Positions 25,819 through 35,061 are shown, counted from the first letter of the stretch. The stretch: 64,000 bases of DNA from Bradyrhizobiaceae bacterium (GCA_947475225.1 CANJMQ010000011.1:1-64000), one strand, 5' to 3'. Notes: generated by a model from the sequence alone, not told the origin. Program-made: numbers and translations.

Positions 25819-27279
25819 ATGAACGTCGCTGCAACAAAGCGCCCCGTCATCAAGGAATCGATGCGGATCGGTGGCAAGAAGGTGGATGCCGAGGGCGTGG
25901 TGCCGGTGCATTATCCGTACACGAACGAAGTGATCGGCACCGTGCCCGCAGGCACCGCCGAGCACGCGGCGAAGGCTTTCGAGATCGCCCGCAGCTACAA
26001 GCCGAAGCTCACCCGCTACGAGCGCCAGCAGATCCTGTTCCGCACCGCGGAGCTCATCAAGGCGCGGAAGGACCAGCTTTCGGACCTCATCACGCTGGAG
26101 CTTGGCCTTTCGAAGAAGGACTCGCTCTACGAAGTGGGCCGCGCCTATGACGTCTATTCGCTCGCCGGCCAGCTCTGCATCCTCGATGATGGGCAGATCT
26201 TCTCCTGCGACCTGACGCCCCAGGGCAAGCCGCGCAAGATCTTCACCAAGCGTGAACCGGTGGGTGTCATCTCCGCCATCACGCCGTTCAACCACCCGCT
26301 CAACATGGTGTCGCACAAGGTGGCCCCGGCCATTGCCACCAACAACTGCGTGGTCGCCAAGCCCACGGAGCTGACGCCCCTCACCTGCATTGCGCTTGCT
26401 GACATCCTCTACGAGGCGGGCCTGCCGCCGCAAATGTTCCAGGTCGTCACCGGCTGGCCGCATGAGATTGGCGACGAGATGGTGACCAATGACAACATCG
26501 ACATCATCACCTTCACCGGCGGCGTGCGCGTCGGCAAGATCATCGCGGCCAAGGCGGGCTACAAGCGCGCCGCCCTCGAGCTCGGCGGCAACGATCCCCT
26601 CATCATTCTTGACGATCTTTCGGACTCGGACCTCGACAAGGCGGCCGACCTCGCCGTGGCGGGTGCCACCCGTAATTCCGGCCAGCGCTGCACCGCCGTG
26701 AAGCGCATCCTGGTGCAGGAGCGTGTGGCGGACAGATTTGTCGAGAAGGTGCTGGCCCGCGCCAAGGCCATCACGTTCGGCGACCCCATGGACCCCGCAA
26801 CCGACCTCGGCACGGTGGTGCACGAGGAGGCCGCCAAGACCTTCGAGGCCCGCGTCTACAAGGCTGCCGAGCAGGGTGCCAAGGTGCTTTACGATCCGGG
26901 CCGCAAGGGCGCTCTGCTGCCGCCCATCACGGTGGACTTCGTGCCGCACCAGTCGGACCTCGTCTTCGAGGAAACATTCGGCCCCATCGTCCCCATCGTC
27001 CGCGTGCCGAACGATGATGACGAGGTGATCCGGATTTCCAACTCCACCCCCTTCGGCCTGTCGTCGGGCGTTTGTACCAACAATCTCTCGCGCATCACCA
27101 AGTTCATCGAGGGGTTGAACGTCGGCACCGTCAACATCTGGGAAGTGCCGGGTTACCGGATCGAGATGTCGCCCTTCGGCGGCATCAAGGACTCGGGCAA
27201 TGGGGTAAAGGAAGGCGTCATGGAGGCCATGAAGTTCTTCACCAATGTGAAGACATGGTCACTGCCCTGGCCTCAGTGA
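25819..27279 (+). CDS. phnY: Phosphonoacetaldehyde dehydrogenase
   Basis: A 486-residue aldehyde dehydrogenase. The catalytic Cys291 is in [11 protein letters not shown], Glu254 in ALELGGNDP, and the NAD site in TPFNHPLN and FTGGVRVGK. Its position after phnW and phnA identifies it as PhnY, which oxidises phosphonoacetaldehyde to phosphonoacetate, the PhnA substrate. It ends the operon; a REP-like palindrome lies about 145 bases further on. Confidence 0.93.
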   Translation: MNVAATKRPVIKESMRIGGKKVDAEGVVPVHYPYTNEVIGTVPAGTAEHAAKAFEIARSYKPKLTRYERQQILFRTAELIKARKDQLSDLITLELGLSKKDSLYEVGRAYDVYSLAGQLCILDDGQIFSCDLTPQGKPRKIFTKREPVGVISAITPFNHPLNMVSHKVAPAIATNNCVVAKPTELTPLTCIALADILYEAGLPPQMFQVVTGWPHEIGDEMVTNDNIDIITFTGGVRVGKIIAAKAGYKRAALELGGNDPLIILDDLSDSDLDKAADLAVAGATRNSGQRCTAVKRILVQERVADRFVEKVLARAKAITFGDPMDPATDLGTVVHEEAAKTFEARVYKAAEQGAKVLYDPGRKGALLPPITVDFVPHQSDLVFEETFGPIVPIVRVPNDDDEVIRISNSTPFGLSSGVCTNNLSRITKFIEGLNVGTVNIWEVPGYRIEMSPFGGIKDSGNGVKEGVMEAMKFFTNVKTWSLPWPQ

Positions 27280-27424
27280 TGCTGAATTGCACCCAGGCAT
27301 CGCCGTCCTGCAAACATGCAAAGGACGCGGAGGGGCATTTGTATTCACGATGTCAATCAGCAGGCTGCCGATATAGCACATCGTAGGAAAAAAAGCAAGT
27401 AGGAATTTTAGCTCTGCAGGGGCT

Positions 27425-27450
27425 GTCACCCCAGCATTCGCCGGGGTGAC
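27425..27450. repeat. REP-like palindrome downstream of phnY
   Basis: GTCACCCC (27425-27432) and GGGGTGAC (27443-27450) are perfect inverted arms around AGCATTCGCC. It lies between the converging phnY and aminotransferase genes and may terminate both. The preceding stretch, 27280-27424, is AT-richer than its surroundings and shows no gene. Confidence 0.75.
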
Positions 27451-27492
27451 GCCCACCTGGGGGTGGCTCATGCTTCCTCAAGGAACGGCAGT

Positions 27493-28833
27493 CTAGGCCA
27501 GTCCCTCAGCCTTCAACACCTGTCGAATTGACAGCGCGGTCTTCTCGGTGATCTCATCGAGCTCCGTGTCGGTCACGTTGTAGGGCGGTGCAATGATGAT
27601 CACGTCGCCGTTGATGCCATCCACATTGCCGCCCACGGGGTAGCAGATCAGCCCGTTGTCGAAAGCCTTCTGGCGAACCTTCATGAACAGCTTGCGCTCA
27701 GCGGGAAAGGGCGCCTTGGTCTTGCGGTCAGCCACCAGTTCCAGCGCCTGGAAGAAGCCGCGGCCGCGAATGTCACCCACCGCCTCGATGTCCTTGGTGG
27801 CCTCGGCCAGCGCGTTGCGCAGCGCGCCTTCCATCTTGTGCACGCGCTCCACCAGCCTGTCGCGCTCGACGATCTTCTGCACGGCAACGCCTGCCGCGCA
27901 GCAGGCGGTGTGCGCGGTGAAGGTGTGGCCGGTCATTGGCGCGCCATGCTGCTCATGGATCGCATTGGCTACCTTGTCGTTGTAGATCGCTGCGCCCAGC
28001 GGCAGGTAGCCGGCGGCCAGGCCCTTGGCGACCGACATGATGTCGGGCTCGACCCCGTCCTGCTCCAGCGCCCGCCAGGTGCCGGTGCGGCCCGCGCCGC
28101 ACATCACTTCATCCGAGATCATGATCACGCCGTACTTGTCGCAGATGTCGCGCACCCGCTTGGCATAGCCCTTCGGCGCTGGAACGCAGCCACCCGCCGC
28201 ACCCACCACCGGCTCGAAGATAAAGGCGCAGATGTTTTCAGGCCCCACCCGCAGGATCTCGTCTTCGAGCTCCTTGGCGCCAGCCTCGCCCACGGTTTCC
28301 GGCGTCGAACCGGCAATCGGCCGGTAGGCGTTGACGGGCGACAGGCGGGAGACGTCGAGCAGGGAGCCCTCGAAGGCGCGCTTGCGCTCCAGGAAACCCG
28401 AGACCGAGAGCGCGCCCAGCGTGTTGCCGTGCCAGGAGCGCTCGCGTGCGATGAAGCGGCGCCGGCTCATCTCGCCGCGTGCCGCATGATACTGCAGCGC
28501 GAGCTTGAGGCAGGATTCGACGGCCTCGGAGCCACCCGTCACATAGACCATGTTGTTCAGCGTGCCGCCACAGCGGCGGCGGATGATCTCGGTCAGTTCC
28601 TCCATCGCGTCTGAGGAGAAGTTGTAGCGATAGCCGTGGGCGATCCGGTCCAGCTGGTCCTTGATCGCGTCATTCACCTCGGCGTTGGAATGGCCGATGC
28701 AATAGACGGCGGGCCCGCCCGAGCCGTCGATGTACTGCTTGCCGTCCGCGTCATGGACATAGGAGCCCTTGGCCCAGGCGACTTTCGGCAGGTCGCCGGT
28801 GGAGTGGATATGCTTCGGGAGGGCGGAGGACAT
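27493..28833 (-). CDS. Class III PLP-dependent aminotransferase
   Basis: A 446-residue class III (omega-type) aminotransferase. It has the N-terminal block YIDGSGGPAVYCIGHS, the cofactor region FIFEPVVGAAGGC and MISDEVMCGAGRTG, and the PLP lysine in SVAKGLAAGYLPLGA. The family moves amino groups from omega-amino acids, diamines or other amines to pyruvate or 2-oxoglutarate. The exact donor cannot be assigned. It is divergent from the deacetylase operon across a 180-base gap that contains a Rhizobiales-type palindrome. Confidence 0.88.
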   Translation of the reverse strand: MSSALPKHIHSTGDLPKVAWAKGSYVHDADGKQYIDGSGGPAVYCIGHSNAEVNDAIKDQLDRIAHGYRYNFSSDAMEELTEIIRRRCGGTLNNMVYVTGGSEAVESCLKLALQYHAARGEMSRRRFIARERSWHGNTLGALSVSGFLERKRAFEGSLLDVSRLSPVNAYRPIAGSTPETVGEAGAKELEDEILRVGPENICAFIFEPVVGAAGGCVPAPKGYAKRVRDICDKYGVIMISDEVMCGAGRTGTWRALEQDGVEPDIMSVAKGLAAGYLPLGAAIYNDKVANAIHEQHGAPMTGHTFTAHTACCAAGVAVQKIVERDRLVERVHKMEGALRNALAEATKDIEAVGDIRGRGFFQALELVADRKTKAPFPAERKLFMKVRQKAFDNGLICYPVGGNVDGINGDVIIIAPPYNVTDTELDEITEKTALSIRQVLKAEGLA

Positions 28834-28878
28834 GTTGGCTAAGCCTTGCTTTGCTGTGAACGCTCGCCCAAAATCCTA

Positions 28879-28927
28879 GAGCATGAGCCGCAAAAGTGGA
28901 AACCACTTTTGCGATAAGATCATGCTC
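28879..28927. repeat. Nested palindromic intergenic repeat, Rhizobiales type
   Basis: The outer arms GAGCATGA (28879-28886) and TCATGCTC (28920-28927) enclose perfect inner arms GCAAAAGTGG (28890-28899) and CCACTTTTGC (28903-28912) around a 3-base loop. I recognise this layout as the GAGCATGA-type element dispersed in many Rhizobiales genomes. It lies in the shared upstream region of the divergent aminotransferase and deacetylase genes. Confidence 0.8.
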
Positions 28928-29014
28928 GAGGTATCATCTGGCGCGAGTTCTTGTCGACCAGGCGATCCGCCCGGTCGGAACGCGCGCTAGCAAAGAGAGA
29001 GACACGGCAAACCG

Positions 29015-30046
29015 GTGATCACCGTCTTCGACGATACGCAACGCTCCCATGCACCCCGCGAATTCATCGTCTCGGGAAAGCCGCAGCCTATTCCGGAGCG
29101 CCCGGAGCGCATCGATATGCTCATGGAAGGTGTCACCCGCCTCGGCGGACCGGTGGTGGCACCGCCCGAGATCTTCGGCGACAGCCTCGCGCTGGTCCAT
29201 GACCGGCGCTACATCCAGTTCCTTTCCACCGTCTGGGAGCGCTGGAAGCGGCTGCCGGACGCAGCGGAAACGCCCTCCGCCAATGTCTTCGCGCTCGGGC
29301 GCCCCAGCCTGCCGCCCACGCATTACCCGGACAGCGTGGTGGGCCAGTGCGGCTGGCATCTGGGTGACGGCTCCGCCCCGATCACGTCGCACACCTGGGC
29401 CGCGGCACGTGCCAGTGCTGCCACCGCGGCGCATGGCGCGAAACTGGTGCTGGAGGGCGAGCGCATCGCCTATGCGCTGTGCCGCCCGCCGGGCCACCAT
29501 GCGGCGGCCGACGTCGCGGCGGGCTTCTGCTATTTCAACAATTCGGCACTGGCCGCGGCACTCTTCACGCAGACCGGCAAGCGCACGGCGGTGCTCGACA
29601 TTGATGTCCACCACGGCAACGGGACCGAGGCGATCTTCTATGACCGGGCCGACGTGCTCACCATCTCGCTCCATGCCCACCCCAAGCGCTTCTACCCGTT
29701 CTTCTGGGGCTATGAGGAGGAGCAGGGGCGTGGCGAGGGCGAGGGCTTCAACCTCAACCTGCCGATGGAGCGGGGCACCACCATCAAGCCCTATCGCGCG
29801 GCCCTCGACGCGGCGCTGAAGCGCATCGCGGATTTTGGCGCCGAGGTGGTGGTGGTCGCGGCGGGGCTCGACATCGCGGTCGACGATCCGTTCCAGGGCT
29901 TTGCCATCCAGACGGCGGAATTCGCGGAGATCGGCCGCCACATCAAGACGCTGCAGCTACCCATGCTGGTGGTGCAGGAGGGTGGCTATCCCTCGCCCAA
30001 CCTCGGCCTCAACCTCGAATCGCTGCTCAAGGGCCTCTCTGCATGA
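29015..30046 (+). CDS. Histone-deacetylase-like amidohydrolase (acetylpolyamine amidohydrolase family)
   Basis: A 343-residue Zn-dependent deacetylase. The catalytic histidines are His161-162 (RPPGHHAA), the Zn ligands Asp197 and His199 (DIDVHHGNG) and Asp286 (AAGLDIAVDDPF), and the transition-state Tyr325 is in QEGGYPS. Bacterial members deacetylate acetylated polyamines, other acyl-amines or acetyl-lysine. The GTG start at 29015 gives the normal N terminus. It heads a coupled operon (ATGA into the GNAT gene) and is divergent from a class III aminotransferase, so an N-acetylated amine is a reasonable substrate guess. Confidence 0.9.
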   Translation: MITVFDDTQRSHAPREFIVSGKPQPIPERPERIDMLMEGVTRLGGPVVAPPEIFGDSLALVHDRRYIQFLSTVWERWKRLPDAAETPSANVFALGRPSLPPTHYPDSVVGQCGWHLGDGSAPITSHTWAAARASAATAAHGAKLVLEGERIAYALCRPPGHHAAADVAAGFCYFNNSALAAALFTQTGKRTAVLDIDVHHGNGTEAIFYDRADVLTISLHAHPKRFYPFFWGYEEEQGRGEGEGFNLNLPMERGTTIKPYRAALDAALKRIADFGAEVVVVAAGLDIAVDDPFQGFAIQTAEFAEIGRHIKTLQLPMLVVQEGGYPSPNLGLNLESLLKGLSA

Positions 30047-30516
30047 GCCTCGATGTGCGGCAGATGCGTGCCGACGAAGCCGAAACCGTGGCCGGAATGG
30101 TGCATGGCCTGGCCTTGCACATCGGAACGGATTTCGTTCCCGCGCTGACGGGCGAGAAACTGCGCAATGCCAGTGACCTGATCGACGTTGTCGTCGCCGA
30201 TGATGGCGGCAAGCTGGTCGGCGCCTGCCTGGGGCTCATGACCTTTTCCACATGGCGGGGTGCACCCGGCCTCTATGTGGTCGATCTCTTCGTGCTGCCG
30301 GAGGCGCGCGGCCGCAATCTGGGGCTGGACCTGCTGCGCTGCTCCGCCCGGCGCTTCGCTGCGCGCGGGGCCCAGTTCATAAAGCTCGAGGTGGACGAGA
30401 CCAACACCGGGGCTGAGCGCTTTTATGCACGGCTCGGTTTCAACAAGAAGCCGGAAGACAGGCTCCACATTCTAGAGCAGGATCAGTTCAAACAATTCCT
30501 GGGAGGGAACACATGA
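30043..30516 (+). CDS. GNAT family N-acetyltransferase
   Basis: A 157-residue single GNAT domain. The acetyl-CoA loop is in LFVLPEARGRNLGLDLL, and KLEVDETNTGAERFYARLGF is the conserved beta5-alpha region. The acceptor is unknown; small amines or amino acids are common. It is translationally coupled (ATGA) both to the deacetylase upstream and to the dehydrogenase downstream. The last 15 codons (from 30471) resemble the edge of a dispersed CTAGAGCAGGATCAG repeat, so the C-terminal tail may be a recent addition. Confidence 0.87.
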   Translation: MSLDVRQMRADEAETVAGMVHGLALHIGTDFVPALTGEKLRNASDLIDVVVADDGGKLVGACLGLMTFSTWRGAPGLYVVDLFVLPEARGRNLGLDLLRCSARRFAARGAQFIKLEVDETNTGAERFYARLGFNKKPEDRLHILEQDQFKQFLGGNT

Positions 30517-31406
30517 CCATCAAGCGCGTCGGCCTCATCGGCGTTGGCCTCATGGGCCACGGCATCGGCAAGAACATCCTCGACAAGGGTTATCATCTCA
30601 CCGTCATGGCGCACAAGAACCGTGGCCCGGTCGATGATCTCATCGCCAAGGGCGCCCATGAGCGTAACAACGCCATTGCGGTGGCCAAGGAATCGGACCT
30701 CGTCATCCTCTGCGTCACCGGCACGCCGGAGGTCGAGGGGCTCATTTACGGTGAATATGGCCTTCTCAATGCCGTGCGCGATGGGTTGATCATCGCCGAC
30801 TGCTCGACGGCAGAGCCCGACTCAACCAAGAGGATTGCGGTGGACGTCGAGTCCAAGGGCGGCCATTTCGTCGATACCCCGATGACGCGCACGCCGAAGG
30901 AGGCCGCCGCCGGCAAGCTCGGCCTGATGACCGGCGGCCCGCAAGCAGTGATTGCCAGGATCCGCCCGGTGCTCGACTGCTTTGCCGACACCATCGTCCA
31001 TGCCGGCCCTGTTGGTTCCGCGCATCAGCTGAAGCTCATCAACAACTTCCTGTCGATCTGCCATGCAGCGGTGGCGGCGGAAGCGATCACGGTGGCCGCC
31101 AAGGCCGGCGTGGACATGAATGCGCTGAAGGACATCGTCATGGCGGGAGGAGCGGCTTCCGTCATGTTCGGCCGCCTCATCAACGTTCCGCTCCACGACG
31201 ACGACAGTGCCGCGCAGTTCGCCATTCGCAACGCGCGCAAGGACCTGCGCTACTACACCAACATGACGGAGCAGCTGCCCGTCACCTCCTTCCTTGCCGA
31301 GACGGCGCACCAGATGACCGTGATGGCTGACAACATGGGCTATGGCGACCGCTTCATCCCGCGCCTCATCGACGTGCTGATGCAGGTCAACGGGGTGAAG
31401 AAGTGA
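30513..31406 (+). CDS. NAD(P)-dependent beta-hydroxyacid dehydrogenase (3-hydroxyisobutyrate dehydrogenase family)
   Basis: A 297-residue protein with the N-terminal Rossmann motif VGLIGVGLMGHGIGKNI, the substrate motif DTPMTRTPKEAAAGKL, and the catalytic lysine in SAHQLKLINNFLS. The family oxidises beta-hydroxyacids such as 3-hydroxyisobutyrate, tartronate semialdehyde or L-threonate; the specificity is not readable. It is coupled to GNAT by ATGA and to the SDR gene by GTGA. Confidence 0.87.
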   Translation: MTIKRVGLIGVGLMGHGIGKNILDKGYHLTVMAHKNRGPVDDLIAKGAHERNNAIAVAKESDLVILCVTGTPEVEGLIYGEYGLLNAVRDGLIIADCSTAEPDSTKRIAVDVESKGGHFVDTPMTRTPKEAAAGKLGLMTGGPQAVIARIRPVLDCFADTIVHAGPVGSAHQLKLINNFLSICHAAVAAEAITVAAKAGVDMNALKDIVMAGGAASVMFGRLINVPLHDDDSAAQFAIRNARKDLRYYTNMTEQLPVTSFLAETAHQMTVMADNMGYGDRFIPRLIDVLMQVNGVKK

Positions 31407-32149
31407 GCATCTTCTCGCTCAAGGGCCGGGTTGCAATGGTCACCGGCGCGTCGCGTGGCCTTGGCTTCGCGATGGCCAAGGCGCTTGCAGAAAACGGCGC
31501 CACCGTCATCGTCAATGCCCGCAACGCGGAAGAGCTGAAGGCGGCGGCGGCGAAGATCGGCGCGGAACCTCTGGCCTTCGACGTGACGGACTCCAAGGCG
31601 TCGCGTGCCGCACTTGAAGGTGTCGTGGCGCGGCACGGCAAGCTTGATATCCTCGTCAACAATGCCGGCATCCAGCATCGCAAGCCCGTCACTGAATGGG
31701 AGGACGCGGACTTCGACCGGGTGATCAACGTCAACCTCTCCTCCTGCTTCCGGCTGGCGCGGGACGCGGTGCGGCTGATGCTGCCGAACAAGCACGGTCG
31801 CATCATCAACATCGGCTCGATCGCGGGCATCCTGGCGCGGCCCACCATCCACGCCTATGTGGCGGCCAAGGCCGGGCTGCACGGGCTGACGCGCTCGATG
31901 GCAGCCGAGCTCGGGCGCTCGGGGATCACGGTGAATGCCATAGCGCCCGGTTACTTTGCCACGGAACTCAACACGGCGCTGCTCGAAGACAAGGTCTTCT
32001 CAGCCTGGGTCGAGGGCCGCACGCCGGCGGGACGCTGGGCAAAGCCGGAGGAGCTCGGTGGTGCCGTGGTGTTCCTCGCTTCCGATGCTGCGGCCTACGT
32101 GAATGGGCATGTGCTTGCGGTGGATGGCGGGCTGTCGGTGACGATGTGA
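31403..32149 (+). CDS. SDR family oxidoreductase (gluconate 5-dehydrogenase-like)
   Basis: A 248-residue classical short-chain dehydrogenase with the cofactor motif TGASRGLG, the NNAG motif followed by IQHRKP as in gluconate 5-dehydrogenase (IdnO/Gno), and the active-site Tyr/Lys in YVAAKAGLHGLTRS. The cofactor is NAD(P). The GTG start overlaps the previous stop (GTGA). It is the last gene of the four-gene coupled operon. With the beta-hydroxyacid dehydrogenase it could process an aldonic or hydroxyacid substrate. Confidence 0.87.
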   Translation: MSIFSLKGRVAMVTGASRGLGFAMAKALAENGATVIVNARNAEELKAAAAKIGAEPLAFDVTDSKASRAALEGVVARHGKLDILVNNAGIQHRKPVTEWEDADFDRVINVNLSSCFRLARDAVRLMLPNKHGRIINIGSIAGILARPTIHAYVAAKAGLHGLTRSMAAELGRSGITVNAIAPGYFATELNTALLEDKVFSAWVEGRTPAGRWAKPEELGGAVVFLASDAAAYVNGHVLAVDGGLSVTM

Positions 32150-32182
32150 GATGATCGGGGTGACGTCAGCTTGGGGATGGCC

Positions 32183-33148
32183 TCAAGCCGCCGGCGTCCT
32201 GCCCTCCAGCACCTCGGCGAATTTCGGCATGTCGATGTTGCCGCCCGACAGGATCACACCCGCCCGCTTGCACTTCATCTTGTCTCGTTCCTGCATGAGT
32301 GCTGCGAGCGGTGCGGCCCCGGCACCCTCGGCCACCGTGTGGCAGCAGCGGAAGTAGAGACGCACGGCCTCGGCAATTTCGTCGTCACTCACCGTGACGA
32401 TGCGGTCCATGCCCTTGTGGATGTGGGCGAAGGCCTCCGGGTTGACGACGCGCACCGCCATGCCGTCGGCGAAGGTGGAGGCGGCATTGGTGGAGATGGG
32501 CTTGCCCGCCGCGAAGGACAGCGCCACGGCATTTGCCCCCTCGGCGACAACGCCGACCACCTTGGTCTTCAGCCCCAGCATGTCACGCGCCGCGATGGTG
32601 CCGACGATGCCGGAGCCCATGCCGATGGGCACGTAGACAGCATCGAGTTCTCCGGCAGCGCGGAACAGCTCGTGGGCATAGGTCGTCACCCCCATCACCA
32701 GCTCCTTGCCGAAGGACGGGATGAAGGCGAGGCCGCGCTCCTTGGCCATTGCCATCGCCGTCTCGCGTGCTGCATCGAAGTCGTGGCCGGTCTCGATCAG
32801 CTCGGCACCGAGCGCACGCATGGCGGCGTTCTTCTCGGGCGAGTTGCCGACAGGGCAGACGATGGTGGACTTGATGCCGACGCGGGCGGCGGCGAAAGGG
32901 ATGGACTGGCCATGGTTGCCGCGCGTCGCGGTGATGACGCCACCTGTCTCGCCGCGGTCTTTGCGCATCTTCATGTGGACGAGGCCGCCCCGCACCTTGA
33001 AGGCGCCGGTGGGTGTGTGGTTCTCGTGCTTCACCCAGGTTTCGCAGCCGGTGGCCAGGGCCAGCAGCGGCCAGGCGAATTGCGGGGTGGGCGGCATGGC
33101 GGCATAGACGATGCGGCTGGCCTGTTCGAGCTCGTCGGCGGTGTACAT
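32183..33148 (-). CDS. Threonine dehydratase-like PLP enzyme
   Basis: A 321-residue fold type II PLP enzyme. The Schiff-base lysine is in PTGAFKVRGGL, the substrate loop is TRGNHGQS, and the glycine loop is GMGSGIVG rather than the usual GGGGLxxG. There is no ACT domain. It probably deaminates threonine, serine or a hydroxylated analogue. It converges on the SDR gene and is divergent from fabD with about 100 bases between starts. It is a second such enzyme in the window, clearly different from the one at 9.0 kb. Confidence 0.85.
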   Translation of the reverse strand: MYTADELEQASRIVYAAMPPTPQFAWPLLALATGCETWVKHENHTPTGAFKVRGGLVHMKMRKDRGETGGVITATRGNHGQSIPFAAARVGIKSTIVCPVGNSPEKNAAMRALGAELIETGHDFDAARETAMAMAKERGLAFIPSFGKELVMGVTTYAHELFRAAGELDAVYVPIGMGSGIVGTIAARDMLGLKTKVVGVVAEGANAVALSFAAGKPISTNAASTFADGMAVRVVNPEAFAHIHKGMDRIVTVSDDEIAEAVRLYFRCCHTVAEGAGAAPLAALMQERDKMKCKRAGVILSGGNIDMPKFAEVLEGRTPAA

Positions 33149-33249
33149 GGAACGGAAGTAAGGCCCTTTCCCCCGGAGCGGTCAACCTTGACTCTGCTGG
33201 CGGCGCATGTTTCGTGCCCCCAACCACAGGAATCACGAGAGGTTTCAGG

Positions 33250-34197
33250 ATGACAACGGCCTTCATCTTCCCCGGCCAGGGCAGCCAGGCGGTCGGCATG
33301 GGCAAGGCGCTGGCAGAGAATTTCGCAGCGGCCCGTGCCGTGTTCGAGGAGGTCGACGCCGCATTGGGACAGAAGCTCTCGGTACTCATGTGGGAGGGCC
33401 CCGAGGCCGACCTGACGCTCACCGAGAATGCCCAGCCCGCCCTGATGGCCGTGTCCATGGCGGTGATCCGCGTGATGGAGGCCGAGCACGGCATCACTGT
33501 GGCCAACACGGCGATATTCGTGGCCGGCCATTCGCTCGGTGAATATTCAGCGCTCGCCGCCGCGCAGACCTTCACGCTCGCCGATGCGGCACGACTGCTC
33601 AAGACGCGCGGGCAGGCCATGCAGAGTGCCACACCCGTCGGCACCGGTGCCATGGCGGCGTTGCTCGGCCTCGATTTCGCCACCGCCGCCGCTGCCGCCG
33701 CCGAGGCGGCCGAGGGCGACGTCTGCCAGGCGGCCAATGACAACAGCGACGGGCAGGTGGTCGTGTCCGGTTCCAAGGCCGCCGTCGAGCGCTGCGCCGA
33801 GATCGCCAAGGCCAAGGGCGCCAAGCGCGCCATCATGCTGCCGGTCTCCGCCCCCTTCCACTGCGCGCTGATGCAGCCTGCGGCGGATGTGATGGTGCAA
33901 GCGCTTGCGAAGGTTGCCATGAAGGCCCCGGTGGTGCCGGTCGTCGCCAATGTCGGGGCCGCCCCGCTCACCGATCCCGCCGCGATCCGTGCGAGCCTTG
34001 TCGCCCAGGTGACAGGCACGGTGCGCTGGCGCGAGTGCGTGGGCTGGATGGCCGCGCAGGGCGTCAGCCGTTTCTGCGAGATCGGCGCCGGCAAGGTGCT
34101 GACGGGCCTGTCCAAGAAGAACGCGCCGGAGGCCACGGCTTTCGCCATCAACACACCGGATGACATTGCCGCCGCGGCGGCCCAGATCAAGGGGTAA
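33250..34197 (+). CDS. fabD: Malonyl-CoA:ACP transacylase
   Basis: A 315-residue enzyme that loads malonyl groups onto ACP for fatty-acid synthesis. It has the N-terminal FIFPGQGSQAVGMGK and the nucleophile Ser95 in VAGHSLGEYSAL, with the later VSAPFHCALM histidine motif. The ATG at 33250 follows GGTTTCAGG. It starts the fabD-fabG pair, and acpP and fabF lie about 4.8 kb downstream beyond an insertion. Confidence 0.94.
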   Translation: MTTAFIFPGQGSQAVGMGKALAENFAAARAVFEEVDAALGQKLSVLMWEGPEADLTLTENAQPALMAVSMAVIRVMEAEHGITVANTAIFVAGHSLGEYSALAAAQTFTLADAARLLKTRGQAMQSATPVGTGAMAALLGLDFATAAAAAAEAAEGDVCQAANDNSDGQVVVSGSKAAVERCAEIAKAKGAKRAIMLPVSAPFHCALMQPAADVMVQALAKVAMKAPVVPVVANVGAAPLTDPAAIRASLVAQVTGTVRWRECVGWMAAQGVSRFCEIGAGKVLTGLSKKNAPEATAFAINTPDDIAAAAAQIKG

Positions 34198-34201
34198 TCA
34201 C

Positions 34202-34942
34202 ATGTTCGATCTCACGGGAAAGGCCGCCCTCGTCACCGGCGCCACGGGCGGCATCGGCGCCGCCATCGCCAAGACGCTGCACAAGGCGGGCGCCACGGTG
34301 GCCATCTCCGGCACGCGCGCCAATGTTCTTGAAGAACTGAAGGCAGATTTGGGCGGCGAGCGGGTCTTCGTGCTGCCGTGCAATCTGTCTGACGCATCAG
34401 CCGTCGAGAAGCTGGTGCCGGAGGCGGAAGCTGCGATGGGCGCGCTCGACATTCTCGTCAACAATGCGGGCATCACCAAGGATGGCCTTGCCATGCGCAT
34501 GAAGGACGACGACTGGGCGTCCGTCATCGACGTGAACCTCACGGCGTCCTTCCGTCTCGCGCGCGCCGCGATGCGCAACATGATGAAGAAGCGCCACGGC
34601 CGCATCATCAACATCACCTCGGTGGTGGGTGTGACGGGCAATCCGGGGCAGGCGAACTACGTGGCTTCCAAGGCTGGCGTCATCGGCCTCACCAAGTCGC
34701 TGGCGCAGGAACTGGCGGCGCGCAACGTCACCGTCAATGCGGTCGCGCCGGGCTTCATCGCCACGCCGATGACCGATGTGCTGAACGACAAGCAGAAGGA
34801 AATGATCCTGGGCCGTGTTCCGGCGGGCAAGCTCGGCACGCCGGAGGATATCGCGGCTGCGGTACTCTACCTCGCGTCGGACGAGGCGGGCTATGTGACG
34901 GGGCAGACGCTGCACGTCAATGGCGGCATGGCGATGATTTGA
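34202..34942 (+). CDS. fabG: 3-oxoacyl-ACP reductase
   Basis: A 246-residue SDR with the cofactor motif TGATGGIGA, NNAG, catalytic Ser140, Tyr153 and Lys157 (NYVASKAGV), and an N terminus MFDLTGKAALVTGATG usual for alphaproteobacterial FabG. It reduces beta-ketoacyl-ACP with NADPH. It starts 4 bases after the fabD stop. The usual next gene, acpP, is displaced by the DUF2142/GT2 insert. Confidence 0.93.
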   Translation: MFDLTGKAALVTGATGGIGAAIAKTLHKAGATVAISGTRANVLEELKADLGGERVFVLPCNLSDASAVEKLVPEAEAAMGALDILVNNAGITKDGLAMRMKDDDWASVIDVNLTASFRLARAAMRNMMKKRHGRIINITSVVGVTGNPGQANYVASKAGVIGLTKSLAQELAARNVTVNAVAPGFIATPMTDVLNDKQKEMILGRVPAGKLGTPEDIAAAVLYLASDEAGYVTGQTLHVNGGMAMI

Positions 34943-35061
34943 TCGCAGAGCTTCCCCGCACACGGCGTGAAGTCGTGATGGGGTCTTGCAATGCAGTTGC
35001 GGAATGTGGCTAGTTAAGATCAGACCTTGAACTCATCTGCGGTTGGGAGCTTGCATGGCAC

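Noticed and set aside
32583-34190. 535-codon minus-strand frame spanning fabD and the threonine dehydratase
   Set aside because: It crosses two well-supported genes and has no recognisable domain.
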